DNA from: Trichomonas vaginalis G3
Lineage: Eukaryota > Parabasalia > Trichomonadida > Trichomonadidae
Direction: 5' to 3'
Length of the DNA stretch: 64,000 nt
NCBI RefSeq assembly: GCF_026262505.1
Contig: NC_067207.1
Span: 12,802,082-12,866,081, forward strand
The position numbers were made by a program, and so were the translations under genes. Shown here piece by piece: positions 1 through 8,513 of the stretch. The notes below the pieces were generated by a model that saw nothing but the letters and a program-made list of their open reading frames with translations, did no database searches and had not been told where the DNA came from. Within the stretch, counting starts at the first letter, position 1. Every line of letters starts with the position of its first letter.

Positions 1-232
1 CAAGCTTAGATTGCTCGGCTTGGTTAGCAGCGGTGGCTGCATTGACGAAATCGTTGTCAACAGTCCAGCCATATTCAGCAGCTAAAGATTTATAGAATGG
101 TAACATATTATTTTTCTTGATTTCGCTCATTAAACTTGTAAAGTCTTCGTTTGATTTGGTGTGGGCATATTGTTCGTGAATATTTGCTATTTTTAAGTCT
201 GGAAATGAATCAAGAGGCGATGACTCACTCAT
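1..232 (-). CDS. RPN7: 26S proteasome regulatory subunit RPN7-like, N-terminal part (runs off window)
   Basis: Only the first 77 codons are in the window; the gene continues to the left of base 1. The ATG is at 230-232. The visible protein has a PDLKIA stretch, then a MLPFYKSL segment and an AEYGWTVD segment. This matches the order in the N-terminus of the RPN7/PSMD6 lid subunit (PDLRIAQ, then NNMAPYYEAL, then LDWQ.D). RPN7 is a PCI-domain scaffold of the 19S lid that helps join lid and base. The PCI domain itself lies outside the window. I saw no initiator motif in the bases upstream of the ATG. The family assignment rests on about 70 residues recognised by eye. Confidence 0.6.
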   Translation of the reverse strand, partial: MSESSPLDSFPDLKIANIHEQYAHTKSNEDFTSLMSEIKKNNMLPFYKSLAAEYGWTVDNDFVNAATAANQAEQSKL

Positions 233-793
233 TTTTAGATTTGAAAAATTTGAACATGTTTGTTCGACTAACTTCTGGAAAGTTTTCCGGAAATTTATGA
301 TTTTTGGCTGCAGCGTTTGAATACACTTTATGAACTACGTTTAATTTCCTTTATAACCAATCATAAAAATTTTGTTCAATCCCAAGCATCAAAAAAAATT
401 CAAACCAATCCAAATTGACTATGTAAAATTTCTTAAAATGCAATAACTATATCAATACTAAGAGCCTCGCTGTAAAATTCCAATAAATTAATTCTAAATC
501 TAAGCAAATTAATAAAAATATTGAAATATGTATGAGCAATTATAATTTATTCTCATAAAAACTAATATTTCTTCAGGATAGAAGAAAATGAATTAGATAA
601 AATTTTCATCAAAAATATATCTTGAAAATGAAGTCATTAATAGAAAATATGTATATATTTTCTTGTGTGTTTAGTAAAATTTCATGAATTAAGATGATTT
701 GAATTAAATAAAATTATATTTTTAACAATTTTTAGAAAAGAAATAATTAATAATTTTAAATTATAATGATAAAACATCTATATCTCTATTTAT
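233..793. other. intergenic, no gene seen
   Basis: AT-rich spacer between the start of the RPN7-like gene and the stop of the NOP9-like gene. Stops are dense in all frames and no repeat or RNA gene is apparent. Confidence 0.6.
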
Positions 794-2290
794 TCACTTA
801 TCATTGGCCGGAGCAACAGGATCGTCAACGAATTCCTTCATTGCCTTCTCAACCTTGGCCGCAGTAGTAATTTCGTGTTCCCACTGACCGCGTCTGTTCA
901 TGTAAGCGTCCACTCTCAAAGACCTCCACACATTCGGAGCTTTGTCCTTCATCTGAGCTTCAATCAGTCTTTCGCAGATATCTACCTTTGAATTCATGTC
1001 TCCAGCCTTGAAAGCGTCCTCAACAATGTAAGATCCGATTCTATTGGCTGAAATTTCTGGTAAAATTGGGAGCATTTTCCTGATAACTTTGTTTTTGGCT
1101 CCTGGTTTGATTGTTTGTGACTTCAGGAACTCTGTAATGATGTAAGACCCATTTTTATCGAGGCAGAGACCCTTAAATCTGTCATCTGTCATATCCAAAA
1201 TGGCTCCAACGATTGGATCAGCTTGTTTCTGCTCGAATCTGCATACGCTCTGCAGGATCATGGCTCCTGCCTTCTGGCTGCGTATTGACAATAAAGAATC
1301 AATGAGATTTCTGTTGTTTCTGTACTTATTCAATTCTTGGGCGATTTTGTCTTGGTTAAACTTCAATCTGGCGCAAGCACTGACAAGGGAATTGATGACT
1401 TCGGGGCGCTCGTCGAGTAAAGAGGCGAAATTCGGAAGTAATTGGTCGCATAATTCTGGAATGAAGTCTTTTGGTGTATTTTCGAGGAATCTCTGTAAAA
1501 CAAAGTTCGCTTGTCTATCTCTGGCACATTTCAAAGCGTCTGTCTTGAAAACATTGTCGAATAAGACTTTTTTAGGCTCATCAACGTTGAGTTTGAGGAT
1601 TTCTTCGATCAAATGTGATGAAGACTTGTCTCTGATCGAGTCAAATGTAAATGGAACTGATCTGGCAAGGTAATTGATGAGTTTTGGATATTTATCGCTT
1701 TCTAATGTGCAAATTGTTTGGAGAACAGCGGAAAAGTGGGGTGATCTGGTATAATCTGGTGTTTTCAGCATTGCTTGGATGATTTGGCGACATAATTTAT
1801 CGATATGTTGGTTCATTGACTTAAAACCACCATAATGAGTAATCAAAGAGCGAATAACATGGGATCCGTATCTATCCTCACTGAGATCTGGTGCATATGA
1901 CTTTAATTCTCCCAAAATTGAAGCAAATAATTCTTGGAAAGATGGTTTAAAGTCTTTGTTATCGATGAATTGTGCACACTGGATGAAAAGATTTTCAACA
2001 CTGTGTGATGCATTTGCATCAAAGCATAAATCTGACATATGTTTGCTAAAAGCGAGAAGAAGATGATGTAATGACTCAACAGGGCATTCAGCGATATACT
2101 TATCTAAAAATCGAGATGCTGTTTTGTGTGTTGCAACAAGAACTTCTTTTCCTTCGAGTTGTTGATTAATTGGACCAAAAAAATCGGCTGCAGCTTCTGT
2201 TCCTTTGACAGCTGCATAAGCTTCCATAGCGCGTGAGAAGAAATCAGCCTGTTCCTGATTTAAATGTGGTCTTTTCTCTCGCTCGTGCAT
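794..2290 (-). CDS. NOP9: NOP9-like pumilio-repeat RNA-binding protein (498 aa)
   Basis: The protein is built of degenerate Pumilio/PUF repeats. The clearest cores are DRYGSHVIRSL, DKNGSYIITEF and NRIGSYIVEDAF, each with the aromatic/Ser/His-Val-Ile pattern of PUF helix 2. The C-terminus has a VDAYMNRRGQWE segment, which is typical of NOP9, a nucleolar factor for 40S ribosome biogenesis that binds pre-18S rRNA. An open frame extends to a GTG at 2299, but the first ATG (2288-2290, MHEREK) is the likely start. A GGTGAC-type motif lies just upstream. The next gene on the same strand encodes bystin, another 40S biogenesis factor, although trichomonad genes are normally transcribed singly. A generic PUF protein is the alternative. 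Confidence 0.75.
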   Translation of the reverse strand: MHEREKRPHLNQEQADFFSRAMEAYAAVKGTEAAADFFGPINQQLEGKEVLVATHKTASRFLDKYIAECPVESLHHLLLAFSKHMSDLCFDANASHSVENLFIQCAQFIDNKDFKPSFQELFASILGELKSYAPDLSEDRYGSHVIRSLITHYGGFKSMNQHIDKLCRQIIQAMLKTPDYTRSPHFSAVLQTICTLESDKYPKLINYLARSVPFTFDSIRDKSSSHLIEEILKLNVDEPKKVLFDNVFKTDALKCARDRQANFVLQRFLENTPKDFIPELCDQLLPNFASLLDERPEVINSLVSACARLKFNQDKIAQELNKYRNNRNLIDSLLSIRSQKAGAMILQSVCRFEQKQADPIVGAILDMTDDRFKGLCLDKNGSYIITEFLKSQTIKPGAKNKVIRKMLPILPEISANRIGSYIVEDAFKAGDMNSKVDICERLIEAQMKDKAPNVWRSLRVDAYMNRRGQWEHEITTAAKVEKAMKEFVDDPVAPANDK

Positions 2291-2293
2291 TTT

Positions 2294-2309
2294 TGTCACC
2301 TTTTAAAAA
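2294..2309 (-). promoter_or_regulatory. GGTGACA core-promoter-like motif upstream of NOP9-like gene
   Basis: Read on the minus strand, a TTTAAAAGGTGACAAA stretch ends 3-4 bases before the ATG. Nearly the same string precedes the importin-like gene at 55941-55957. No TCA(C/T)(A/T) initiator is present at either gene. Confidence 0.4.
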
Positions 2310-2619
2310 GACATTTTTGATTCTTTCAAAAATAAAATTTTGTTGAAATATGAATGTACTATTTATAGTGATGCTAATTGATTTCCAAATTTTTTTCAAA
2401 TAAAATAATTTGATGAGAAAAAATGTTGATATGAATCTGAAAATTTGAATTTTGAAAAAAATTTGGAAGATTTTTGGAAAATTATATCAACAGAATAGTT
2501 TTATTTTATGTATAGTTATTATATTATTCAGTAATTTTAGGTAATTTTAAGATTTTTATGAAATATTTTTTTAAAAAAGAACAAATTTCATTTATCTCTA
2601 AATAAAATATAAGTATTCT
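2310..2619. other. intergenic, no gene seen
   Basis: Very AT-rich spacer between two minus-strand genes. I see no open frame or repeat. Confidence 0.6.
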
Positions 2620-3816
2620 TTATTCTAATGCAGCAATTGGTAACTGATCTACCGCTCCTTCTTCGCGAGTTGGAGATTTCATGATGATTTCTCTAATTTC
2701 TGGGGTTATACCAGATTTGTGCTGCTTCTGGAGCAAATCACCAACCATGATTTCCTTTTGTTCCTGAGTTAAGTCCCTTGCGTAATGTTTTGCGAAATCT
2801 TTAAGAGCTTTGTGCCAAATTACTGGCTGTTGCTCTGTTTCTGCTGCAAACTGCATGAAGTATCCGTATACAGCATCAACAGCTCTGATTGCAAGTACTT
2901 TTCCTTTTTGGACGAATCTGATAACGAAAATTGTTCTTGGAAGTGTAATTGGCTTTCCTTCGCATAGCCAAACAAGGAAGGAGTTGACGAGATCGTTCGG
3001 GAGCTTAACTCTGTTGACCATGGCTGAGATGACTCTAGCATCTTTTGGAGAACAATTATCTTGAGCGGCCAATGGCATCATTAAGGCTAAAATGAATGGC
3101 TTTGGACGACGAGCAGCTGCTACAAGGGCATCCCAAACGTTTCTTGGGAGCTTCTTGTTGTCATCAAGTAAGTTTTTGATATATTCAAGTAAAACTTCGC
3201 GATAGAATTTGTTGCAACGTGCTTCAGAGGATGTCTGAGCGAATAATGTTGTAACTTCCTTGATTGCATTGGCAGACCAGTTTTCTGGCTCTGAATATTG
3301 CAAAAGTTCGAACCAATCTGGAATATTCTGAGATGCAATGACATTAATAGCCTTTGGAAGCTTTCCACTCTTGTAGTTTCTAAGTAAAACACCAAGCTTT
3401 TGATAGATTTCAACGACACTTTGATCGGATATATGTGCTGTTTTTTCTAATGTAGAATTTAATTTGTTTGATGTTTGGACGACATCGGCCTTGAAAAGTT
3501 CGAATAATTGTTTAGCTTCTTCGTCATTTTCTTCAACATCAACGACAATTTCATTTTCAGAATCATCTTCATCCTCTTCTGCTTCTGGAAGAGCGATTTC
3601 TACATCCTCAACGACCTTATCTTCTTCAAGTTGATCTAAAGCAGTGTTTAAGATTTTCTTTGTCATATCAGATCCAAGTGAATGTTGAGTAATAACTTTC
3701 TGTTTTTGACGACTTTGTTTTGGAACGACGAATGGGTTCTGCTGTTCAGCAATATCTTCAACAAGTGACTTTTCATGATTTGGGGCCTTCTCAACCTTCA
3801 AAGCTTTTAAACTCAT
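2620..3816 (-). CDS. ENP1: bystin / ENP1, 40S ribosome biogenesis factor (398 aa)
   Basis: After an acidic low-complexity N-terminal third (about 60-110) comes the bystin domain: KSGKLPKAINVI, then the PDWFELLQYSEPENW region, ATLFAQ-like helices, LPRNVWDAL, a PKPFILALMMPLA helix and LPRTIFVIRFV. This is the conserved order of bystin (YRSGKLPKAF; EPE.W; helical C-terminus). Bystin/ENP1 binds the pre-40S particle head in the nucleus and is needed for 18S rRNA maturation. The frame is open to a TTG at 3843, but the first ATG at 3814-3816 (MSLKALK) is supported by an initiator motif 20 bases upstream. The length is close to that of other bystins. Confidence 0.92.
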   Translation of the reverse strand: MSLKALKVEKAPNHEKSLVEDIAEQQNPFVVPKQSRQKQKVITQHSLGSDMTKKILNTALDQLEEDKVVEDVEIALPEAEEDEDDSENEIVVDVEENDEEAKQLFELFKADVVQTSNKLNSTLEKTAHISDQSVVEIYQKLGVLLRNYKSGKLPKAINVIASQNIPDWFELLQYSEPENWSANAIKEVTTLFAQTSSEARCNKFYREVLLEYIKNLLDDNKKLPRNVWDALVAAARRPKPFILALMMPLAAQDNCSPKDARVISAMVNRVKLPNDLVNSFLVWLCEGKPITLPRTIFVIRFVQKGKVLAIRAVDAVYGYFMQFAAETEQQPVIWHKALKDFAKHYARDLTQEQKEIMVGDLLQKQHKSGITPEIREIIMKSPTREEGAVDQLPIAALE

Positions 3817-3833
3817 CCGGATTTTATAAAGCC

Positions 3834-3838
3834 AATGA
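3834..3838 (-). promoter_or_regulatory. initiator (Inr) TCATT for bystin gene
   Basis: TCATT on the minus strand fits the trichomonad Inr TCA(+1)(C/T)(A/T). Transcription from the A would give a leader of about 20 bases before the ATG at 3816, the usual short trichomonad leader. Confidence 0.55.
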
Positions 3839-4291
3839 GACAAAATTTTTACAGGAAATCAAAATACACAGGTAAAATAATAGTAAATTTATATGTTTTA
3901 AAGTTTAAAAACTATTTTCCGCTTAATTTAAAGTCCTAAGATCAAAGATTCAAGTCCATGAAAAATAACCCCTTTGAATATTCTAAAATCATTCTTTAAA
4001 CACAATTTCATAGCTCCTAAAGTTAACGTTTATAAGGTTGAAATAGTGTAACTTTGATAAATAAAAAACAATTATTGAAATATAAGAATTTTAGAAAGAA
4101 AGTTTTTAAAAATACATAACACAAGGGTGTTTGAAAGCAAGAATTGGCATCTTTTATAAATTAAATTATGACATCAAAATGATAAAAATGCCAACTAGTC
4201 AAACACATAAATTGCATAATACAGAAGCACCGCAGTGAGATCCACTTCGTGGAAAATGAAATGTCAGACAATTGAAAATAGAAATGGAGAA
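3839..4291. other. intergenic, no gene seen
   Basis: AT-rich spacer between the bystin gene and the small gene at 4292. No coding signal was seen. Confidence 0.6.
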
Positions 4292-4651
4292 TCAAAAGCT
4301 TTCCATGACTGGAAATGGCCATGCACCTTTCATTTGGTTGTCAAGACTTTCAACAACAGATTTGTCTTGAGAAATTTTTGAACAATCCTGATAAATTTTT
4401 GAGAAATAGGCCGAATGTTTGATATCTTGAAAAGTTATTGTGAATTCGCGCTCCGGTGTTTTAATATTATAAGTGAAATTATCATTATAACGGGTTATTA
4501 TAGATCTACTTAGATCAATATCATACTTGGACCAAAGGGATTTCATAGATTCATTTATTATTAGATGAGTAAGCCCTTTTCTGTTATCAATTGTTAAAAA
4601 AAATATGTTTCGATCTTTTCCGATCGCAACAGTGGCCGGAGCTTTCTCCAT
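4292..4651 (-). CDS. hypothetical protein (119 aa)
   Basis: A complete ATG-to-stop frame. The protein has no signal peptide or membrane segment and no motif I recognise. It alternates short beta-like stretches (IFFLTIDN, REFTITFQD) with polar helices. It sits in the same orientation as its neighbours with about 260 bases on one side and 475 on the other, and no initiator motif was seen. At this length in AT-rich DNA an open frame is suggestive but not proof of a gene. Confidence 0.5.
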   Translation of the reverse strand: MEKAPATVAIGKDRNIFFLTIDNRKGLTHLIINESMKSLWSKYDIDLSRSIITRYNDNFTYNIKTPEREFTITFQDIKHSAYFSKIYQDCSKISQDKSVVESLDNQMKGAWPFPVMESF

Positions 4652-4910
4652 AAAATTTTCAATGTCAATTTTTTAAAATTTCCTCTGAAAAGTTAGATAA
4701 AATATTAACTATGCGACCAATAAAAGGTTTAATCCCTTCAATTGTAAAACATTGAGACAGACATAAGTTTATTTATGATATGGAAAATGGTCCAAGCAGA
4801 TAACTTTTGCTCCGGCAAATTTATTTTGCATGTCCGTTAATTTAAAAGCATGAGAAAAAACTATGGGAAATTAATATTATTGAAACAATGAGTTTAGTAA
4901 TAGATCTAGT

Positions 4911-5552
4911 TCAAATAAGTAAGCAGCATCCGCCTTTGCCTTCATCAGTTTCCTTAAGTGTGAAAAGCTTTGGATCATAGGCAGTGTCTTCTTCTGTTGG
5001 ACGGTCCTTGAAGAGGTAATAGAACTTCTTAAAGTTGACCTTCTTGAATTCTTTGCCTAATTTATTATCAAAGTTCTTTAACATGGTTGATTCAGAATAT
5101 GGGAGGCCTAAGAGGTATTTCATTTTAACAATTTGTTTTCTTGTAACCTTCTGGTCACGGTCTGTGTCGAGAACACGGAAGTAAACTTTAAGTTCGAAGC
5201 CTTGGAGATAACCAGAGAGGCCTTTCACGCAGTGAAGGCATTGCTTCTGGGTAACAAAACCTTCATTATTAATATCTAAAGAATCGTAAAGGAAGTTTGT
5301 ACATCTTTCGCTAAATTCTTTGACACCGATAAATTTGAGTGGACGTGGATGATCAGGATCCTCATCTTCCTTAATATCTGCATCTTCATTATCAATATAT
5401 GGTCTGGAGGCCATTGATGATTCCCAGTTCTCGATCATAAAGGCTTGAATGAACTCATGGAACTTCTTCTTCTTGAGAATATTCTTTCCATCAGGATCGA
5501 ATCTAGCCCAGATTTCATTGAAGTTAGCAATCTTAGATTTATCGATAGGCAT
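4911..5552 (-). CDS. EF-hand calcium-binding protein with CaaX-like C-terminus (213 aa)
   Basis: Two EF-hand-like loops are visible in the second half: SLDINNEGFVT (about 91-101) and VLDTDRDQKVT (about 127-137), each followed by a helix. The N-terminus (FNEIWARFDPDGKN, about 11-24) resembles the EF-like segment after S6 in voltage-gated Ca2+/Na+ channels (F.E.W..FDPD), but no channel pore is present. The protein ends CCLLI, and the last four residues CLLI fit a prenylation box, so membrane anchoring is likely. A calcium sensor role is inferred from the loops. The outer Maverick begins 299 bases upstream of this ATG, so its promoter region may be affected. Confidence 0.7.
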   Translation of the reverse strand: MPIDKSKIANFNEIWARFDPDGKNILKKKKFHEFIQAFMIENWESSMASRPYIDNEDADIKEDEDPDHPRPLKFIGVKEFSERCTNFLYDSLDINNEGFVTQKQCLHCVKGLSGYLQGFELKVYFRVLDTDRDQKVTRKQIVKMKYLLGLPYSESTMLKNFDNKLGKEFKKVNFKKFYYLFKDRPTEEDTAYDPKLFTLKETDEGKGGCCLLI

Positions 5553-5851
5553 CGAAGAGAAAAATAAACAACCGATTTATATAACATTTTTGAATGACTA
5601 CAGAAAAATTGAGGAAGTTAAATAATCAAAACCTCTCTATTTCAAAAAGCAAATTTGAAATTCTCGATAAAGTTTGGAAGCTCATTTGTACAGTCACATG
5701 ATATAAAGCGACACTATTCTTATGAAAACTAATTAGTTTTGAAAAAACAACGATTAATTGAAAAATTAGTAGGAAAATATCATGCCATATAAAACATCAT
5801 CGATAATTTAACATTCTCGATTTTTTTATTTCTACTTTTTCACAAGATTGT

Positions 5852-6046
5852 AGTAGTAGGGTATGAAGGGTTTAGTGACTTTTTTTGTAATCGTAAGAAT
5901 TCACACAATATTGACCGATTTTGTAAGTAATTTTCATACAATCGATAAAATAAATGTATGATTCTTACGCTTTTTATTCTTACGTTTTGAAGTAAATCAT
6001 GATTTAAAAATTCATGTCTTACATTTTTGAATAATTTATTTTTTTA
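5852..6046 (+). repeat. left terminal inverted repeat of outer Maverick
   Basis: Bases 5852-6033 match the inverse of 42751-42932 without a difference that I can see. A further 13 bases (6034-6046) match the inverse of 41466-41478, across the 1,270-bp insertion in the right repeat. The original repeat was therefore about 195 bp. Confidence 0.92.
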
Positions 6047-6404
6047 TTTTGTATGAAATGAACGTCAAAACTAACAACGTTAAAAAATTAGGATTCACAA
6101 ACGAGGAAATAAAGGATATATTAGAGGAGGCGGGTTATGAAGTTGATAAATATTATTTAAGAAATTGTAAAAAATTTGCCGAGTTATTAAATGATTTAGA
6201 TTATGATGGAAAAATGAATAAAGATGATGTTATAAATTTCTTATATCCCACATCTGAAGAAGAAAAACCTAAAGAACCTGATGTTTTCCCTGAATATTAT
6301 GAAGAACGGATTAAAGATGATGAATACGATGAAAATGAAAGACTGAAAAAAATAAGAGATGAAATAGATGAAAAAATTAAGGAATTAAGAGAAGTTGAAA
6401 AATA

Positions 6405-7702
6405 TAGGGTGTCCAAAGGTGTGTTTAGCACAAACCTGAATACTGCGAATAGAAATAAACAAGTTACATATATATAAAGTTTATTTAAATATAATCACCA
6501 TTGGATTCAATCACGCGTTCGCAGCGATCGATCCAGGCTTGAAAGACACGCTTTAAATCATCATGAGAAAATTGCTCAAATTGCTCTCTTACAAAATTTT
6601 CAAGATCATCTGGACTCGCGAATTCGCGTCCTTCAGCTCTTTTTTAGCGTGCCGAATAAATAAAAGTCAGAGGGTGCAATATCAGGTGAATAAATTGGGT
6701 TTGGAACAACTTTGACATTGTTTTCCAACAAGTATTCATTACCTTATGACTTTTGTGAACTCTTGAATTATCAAAATGAATTGCAAACTTTTGTTTTTTG
6801 TTGTTTGGATTTCTCAAACTCATCAGAATTGATAATTTGAGTAAGAACATTGTCAATTAGATACTGAGCATTCATCGTATTAGGTTTTGAAGAATATCAA
6901 TTGCGATGATGCCATTCACGCCCCAAAAAACCGACAACATCATCATTGGTGTGTCAATTTTTTTCTTCGGGAATGTTTGCGGATCTTCATCCTTCGGGAT
7001 CCACATGATTTTGGCTTCTGTTGCATATTGAAACAAGACTCATCCCCTGTTACTAAAAAGCGAAACTTCTTGGATTGATACGCACGCAATATAGAGAGGA
7101 GCTCTTTCGAAGATTGGACTCTAGATTTTTTTGAACTGAATTAAGGTTGTGCGGAACCCAACGTGTATACGCTAGTTTGTAGTTCAAATAATTGTGCAGA
7201 TAATAACTGACTGTTGTACGTGGTATCTTTGTCATCTCCTCTATCCTTCTGAGTGATGCTCTTGGGTCTTCATCTAGCGCTTGAAGAATTGCTTTGATTT
7301 TTCTTTGATCCGGCGATTTTTTGTCAATTTTTATGATGGGCGCCTTTTTGGTCATGAAGTGATACATCCTAACATGATACGTCACAGTGGAATAGCTAGG
7401 AGCATCCATACTGAAGCATTTTACCAATGTCTCGTAGATTTTTTACAGTCTTTGCATTTTTTTGCAAGAGCGAGGATGTTTTCTTTATGATTCATTAAAA
7501 AAATGAAAAAAATCCCGCCAAAATTTCCCGCGAAACCGCCTCTTGTCTCAAAATTCATTTTATATCCCGGCATGGCGCCAAAATACAACTTACTCATCAT
7601 ATACATATATTCATATTTTTGATTATATATTTATAATCAGCATATATCTCCTTTAATAGTCTCATATAGAGCGCTGTGCTAAACGCACCTTTGGACACCC
7701 TA
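6405..7702 (-). mobile_element. Tvmar1-type mariner copy 1 (1,298 bp)
   Basis: Ends are TAGGGTGTCCAAAGGTG.. and its inverse, flanked by TA duplications at 6403-6404 and 7703-7704. The terminal repeats are imperfect over about 28 bases. The transposase reads on the minus strand. The element sits inside the reading frame of the outer Maverick gene at 6058-8464. Confidence 0.92.
6486..7606 (-). pseudogene. mariner transposase, copy 1, several frameshifts
   Basis: Compared with copy 3 the frame is broken at several places: a shortened A-run after the codons for KCKDC (near 7440), the A7 run shared by all copies (near 7125-7131), and further indels near 6640-6650 and 6730. The D,D34D catalytic region is present only in pieces. 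The N-terminal helix-turn-helix region (IEEMTKIPRTTVSYYL) is still readable. It cannot encode a full transposase. Confidence 0.88.
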
Positions 7703-8513
7703 TATAATGAAAATGAAGTAGAGGGTTTAATGAATATCCCAGCTTCAGAATCAGAAGTTCAGAAATCTCATGAAGAAAGATATAAAAATTATGTCTCAGA
7801 ATCAACACAAAATTTATTAGATGGTGAAATAGACGAAACACTTTCAGAAGAAGGTACTAAATTTATTCGTAAACATAAGTTACAATTTATTGATAATGAA
7901 GGATACCCCTGTATCCTACTTTCACCACCTTTAGATTCTGAGAAATTCAAAAAAGCTCTTAAAAACGTGACATATGCAACTAATACGATTAAGAAAGAAG
8001 ATCATGATATTTACACAAATTATTATTTAAATAAATGCACAGGTGTTGATAAAGTTTTTGATTTATTAGATAAAATATCAAAAGAAACCATTGGAACATA
8101 TAAAATTTTGTGTGATTGCGGTTTCATTATTGAAGATACCAATAATGTTTCATATGAAAGAACAGCACCGAAGGAAGATGAAGTTGAAAGGTCTATACCA
8201 TTCGTTATTAAGAATATAAAAGATATGAAAACGTATAAGCATTATATTTATTCATTTATTTCAGAAAAAATGGAAGCAACCCATAAAACATCTTCTCATC
8301 ATTTTATAGCTATTCATGCATTCCTTTTCAAAGTTGTGAAATTAAATAAGACAGGAATTAGATTTAATGTATCAGGGTACGCATTCTTGAGTAAATTAAA
8401 ATGTATTCGTCACGTCGCAGATGATAAAAATTTATGTGTTCTTAATTCATTTTATGGGCTTTAAAAAATAAACTTTATTTTTATTTATTTTTTAATTTTT
8501 TATTCTTACATAA

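Larger units (their letters stand above)
6058..8464 (+). pseudogene. outer Maverick gene related to PolB N-terminal module, split by Tvmar1
   Basis: Coding starts at ATG 6058 and runs to 6404, where Tvmar1 copy 1 begins. It resumes at 7705 and stops at 8464. Removing the mariner and one TA gives one frame of exactly 369 codons (368 aa), joined at a Lys-Tyr-Asn. The N-terminus (NEEIKDILEEAG, then a DKYYLRNCKKF helix, then DVINFLYP) parallels the N-terminus of the inner Maverick PolB (SEIKQLLTEAN, HYATNKKALTDF, DYINNKTFP). The end (DDKNLCVLNSF) parallels the EDNCFVYACIQ region of that protein. This gene therefore looks like the detached N-terminal part of PolB, followed 49 bases later by the polymerase frame. 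As it stands the gene is disrupted. Confidence 0.7.

Noticed and set aside
1200-1673. 157-codon plus-strand frame
   Set aside because: Shadow of the NOP9-like gene on the opposite strand.
2291-2299. Upstream GTG/TTG starts, here and at 3843, 19033, 21596, 28484, 45719 and 47748
   Set aside because: Eukaryotic genes start at ATG; in each case an in-frame ATG lies a few codons downstream, several with an initiator at the right distance.
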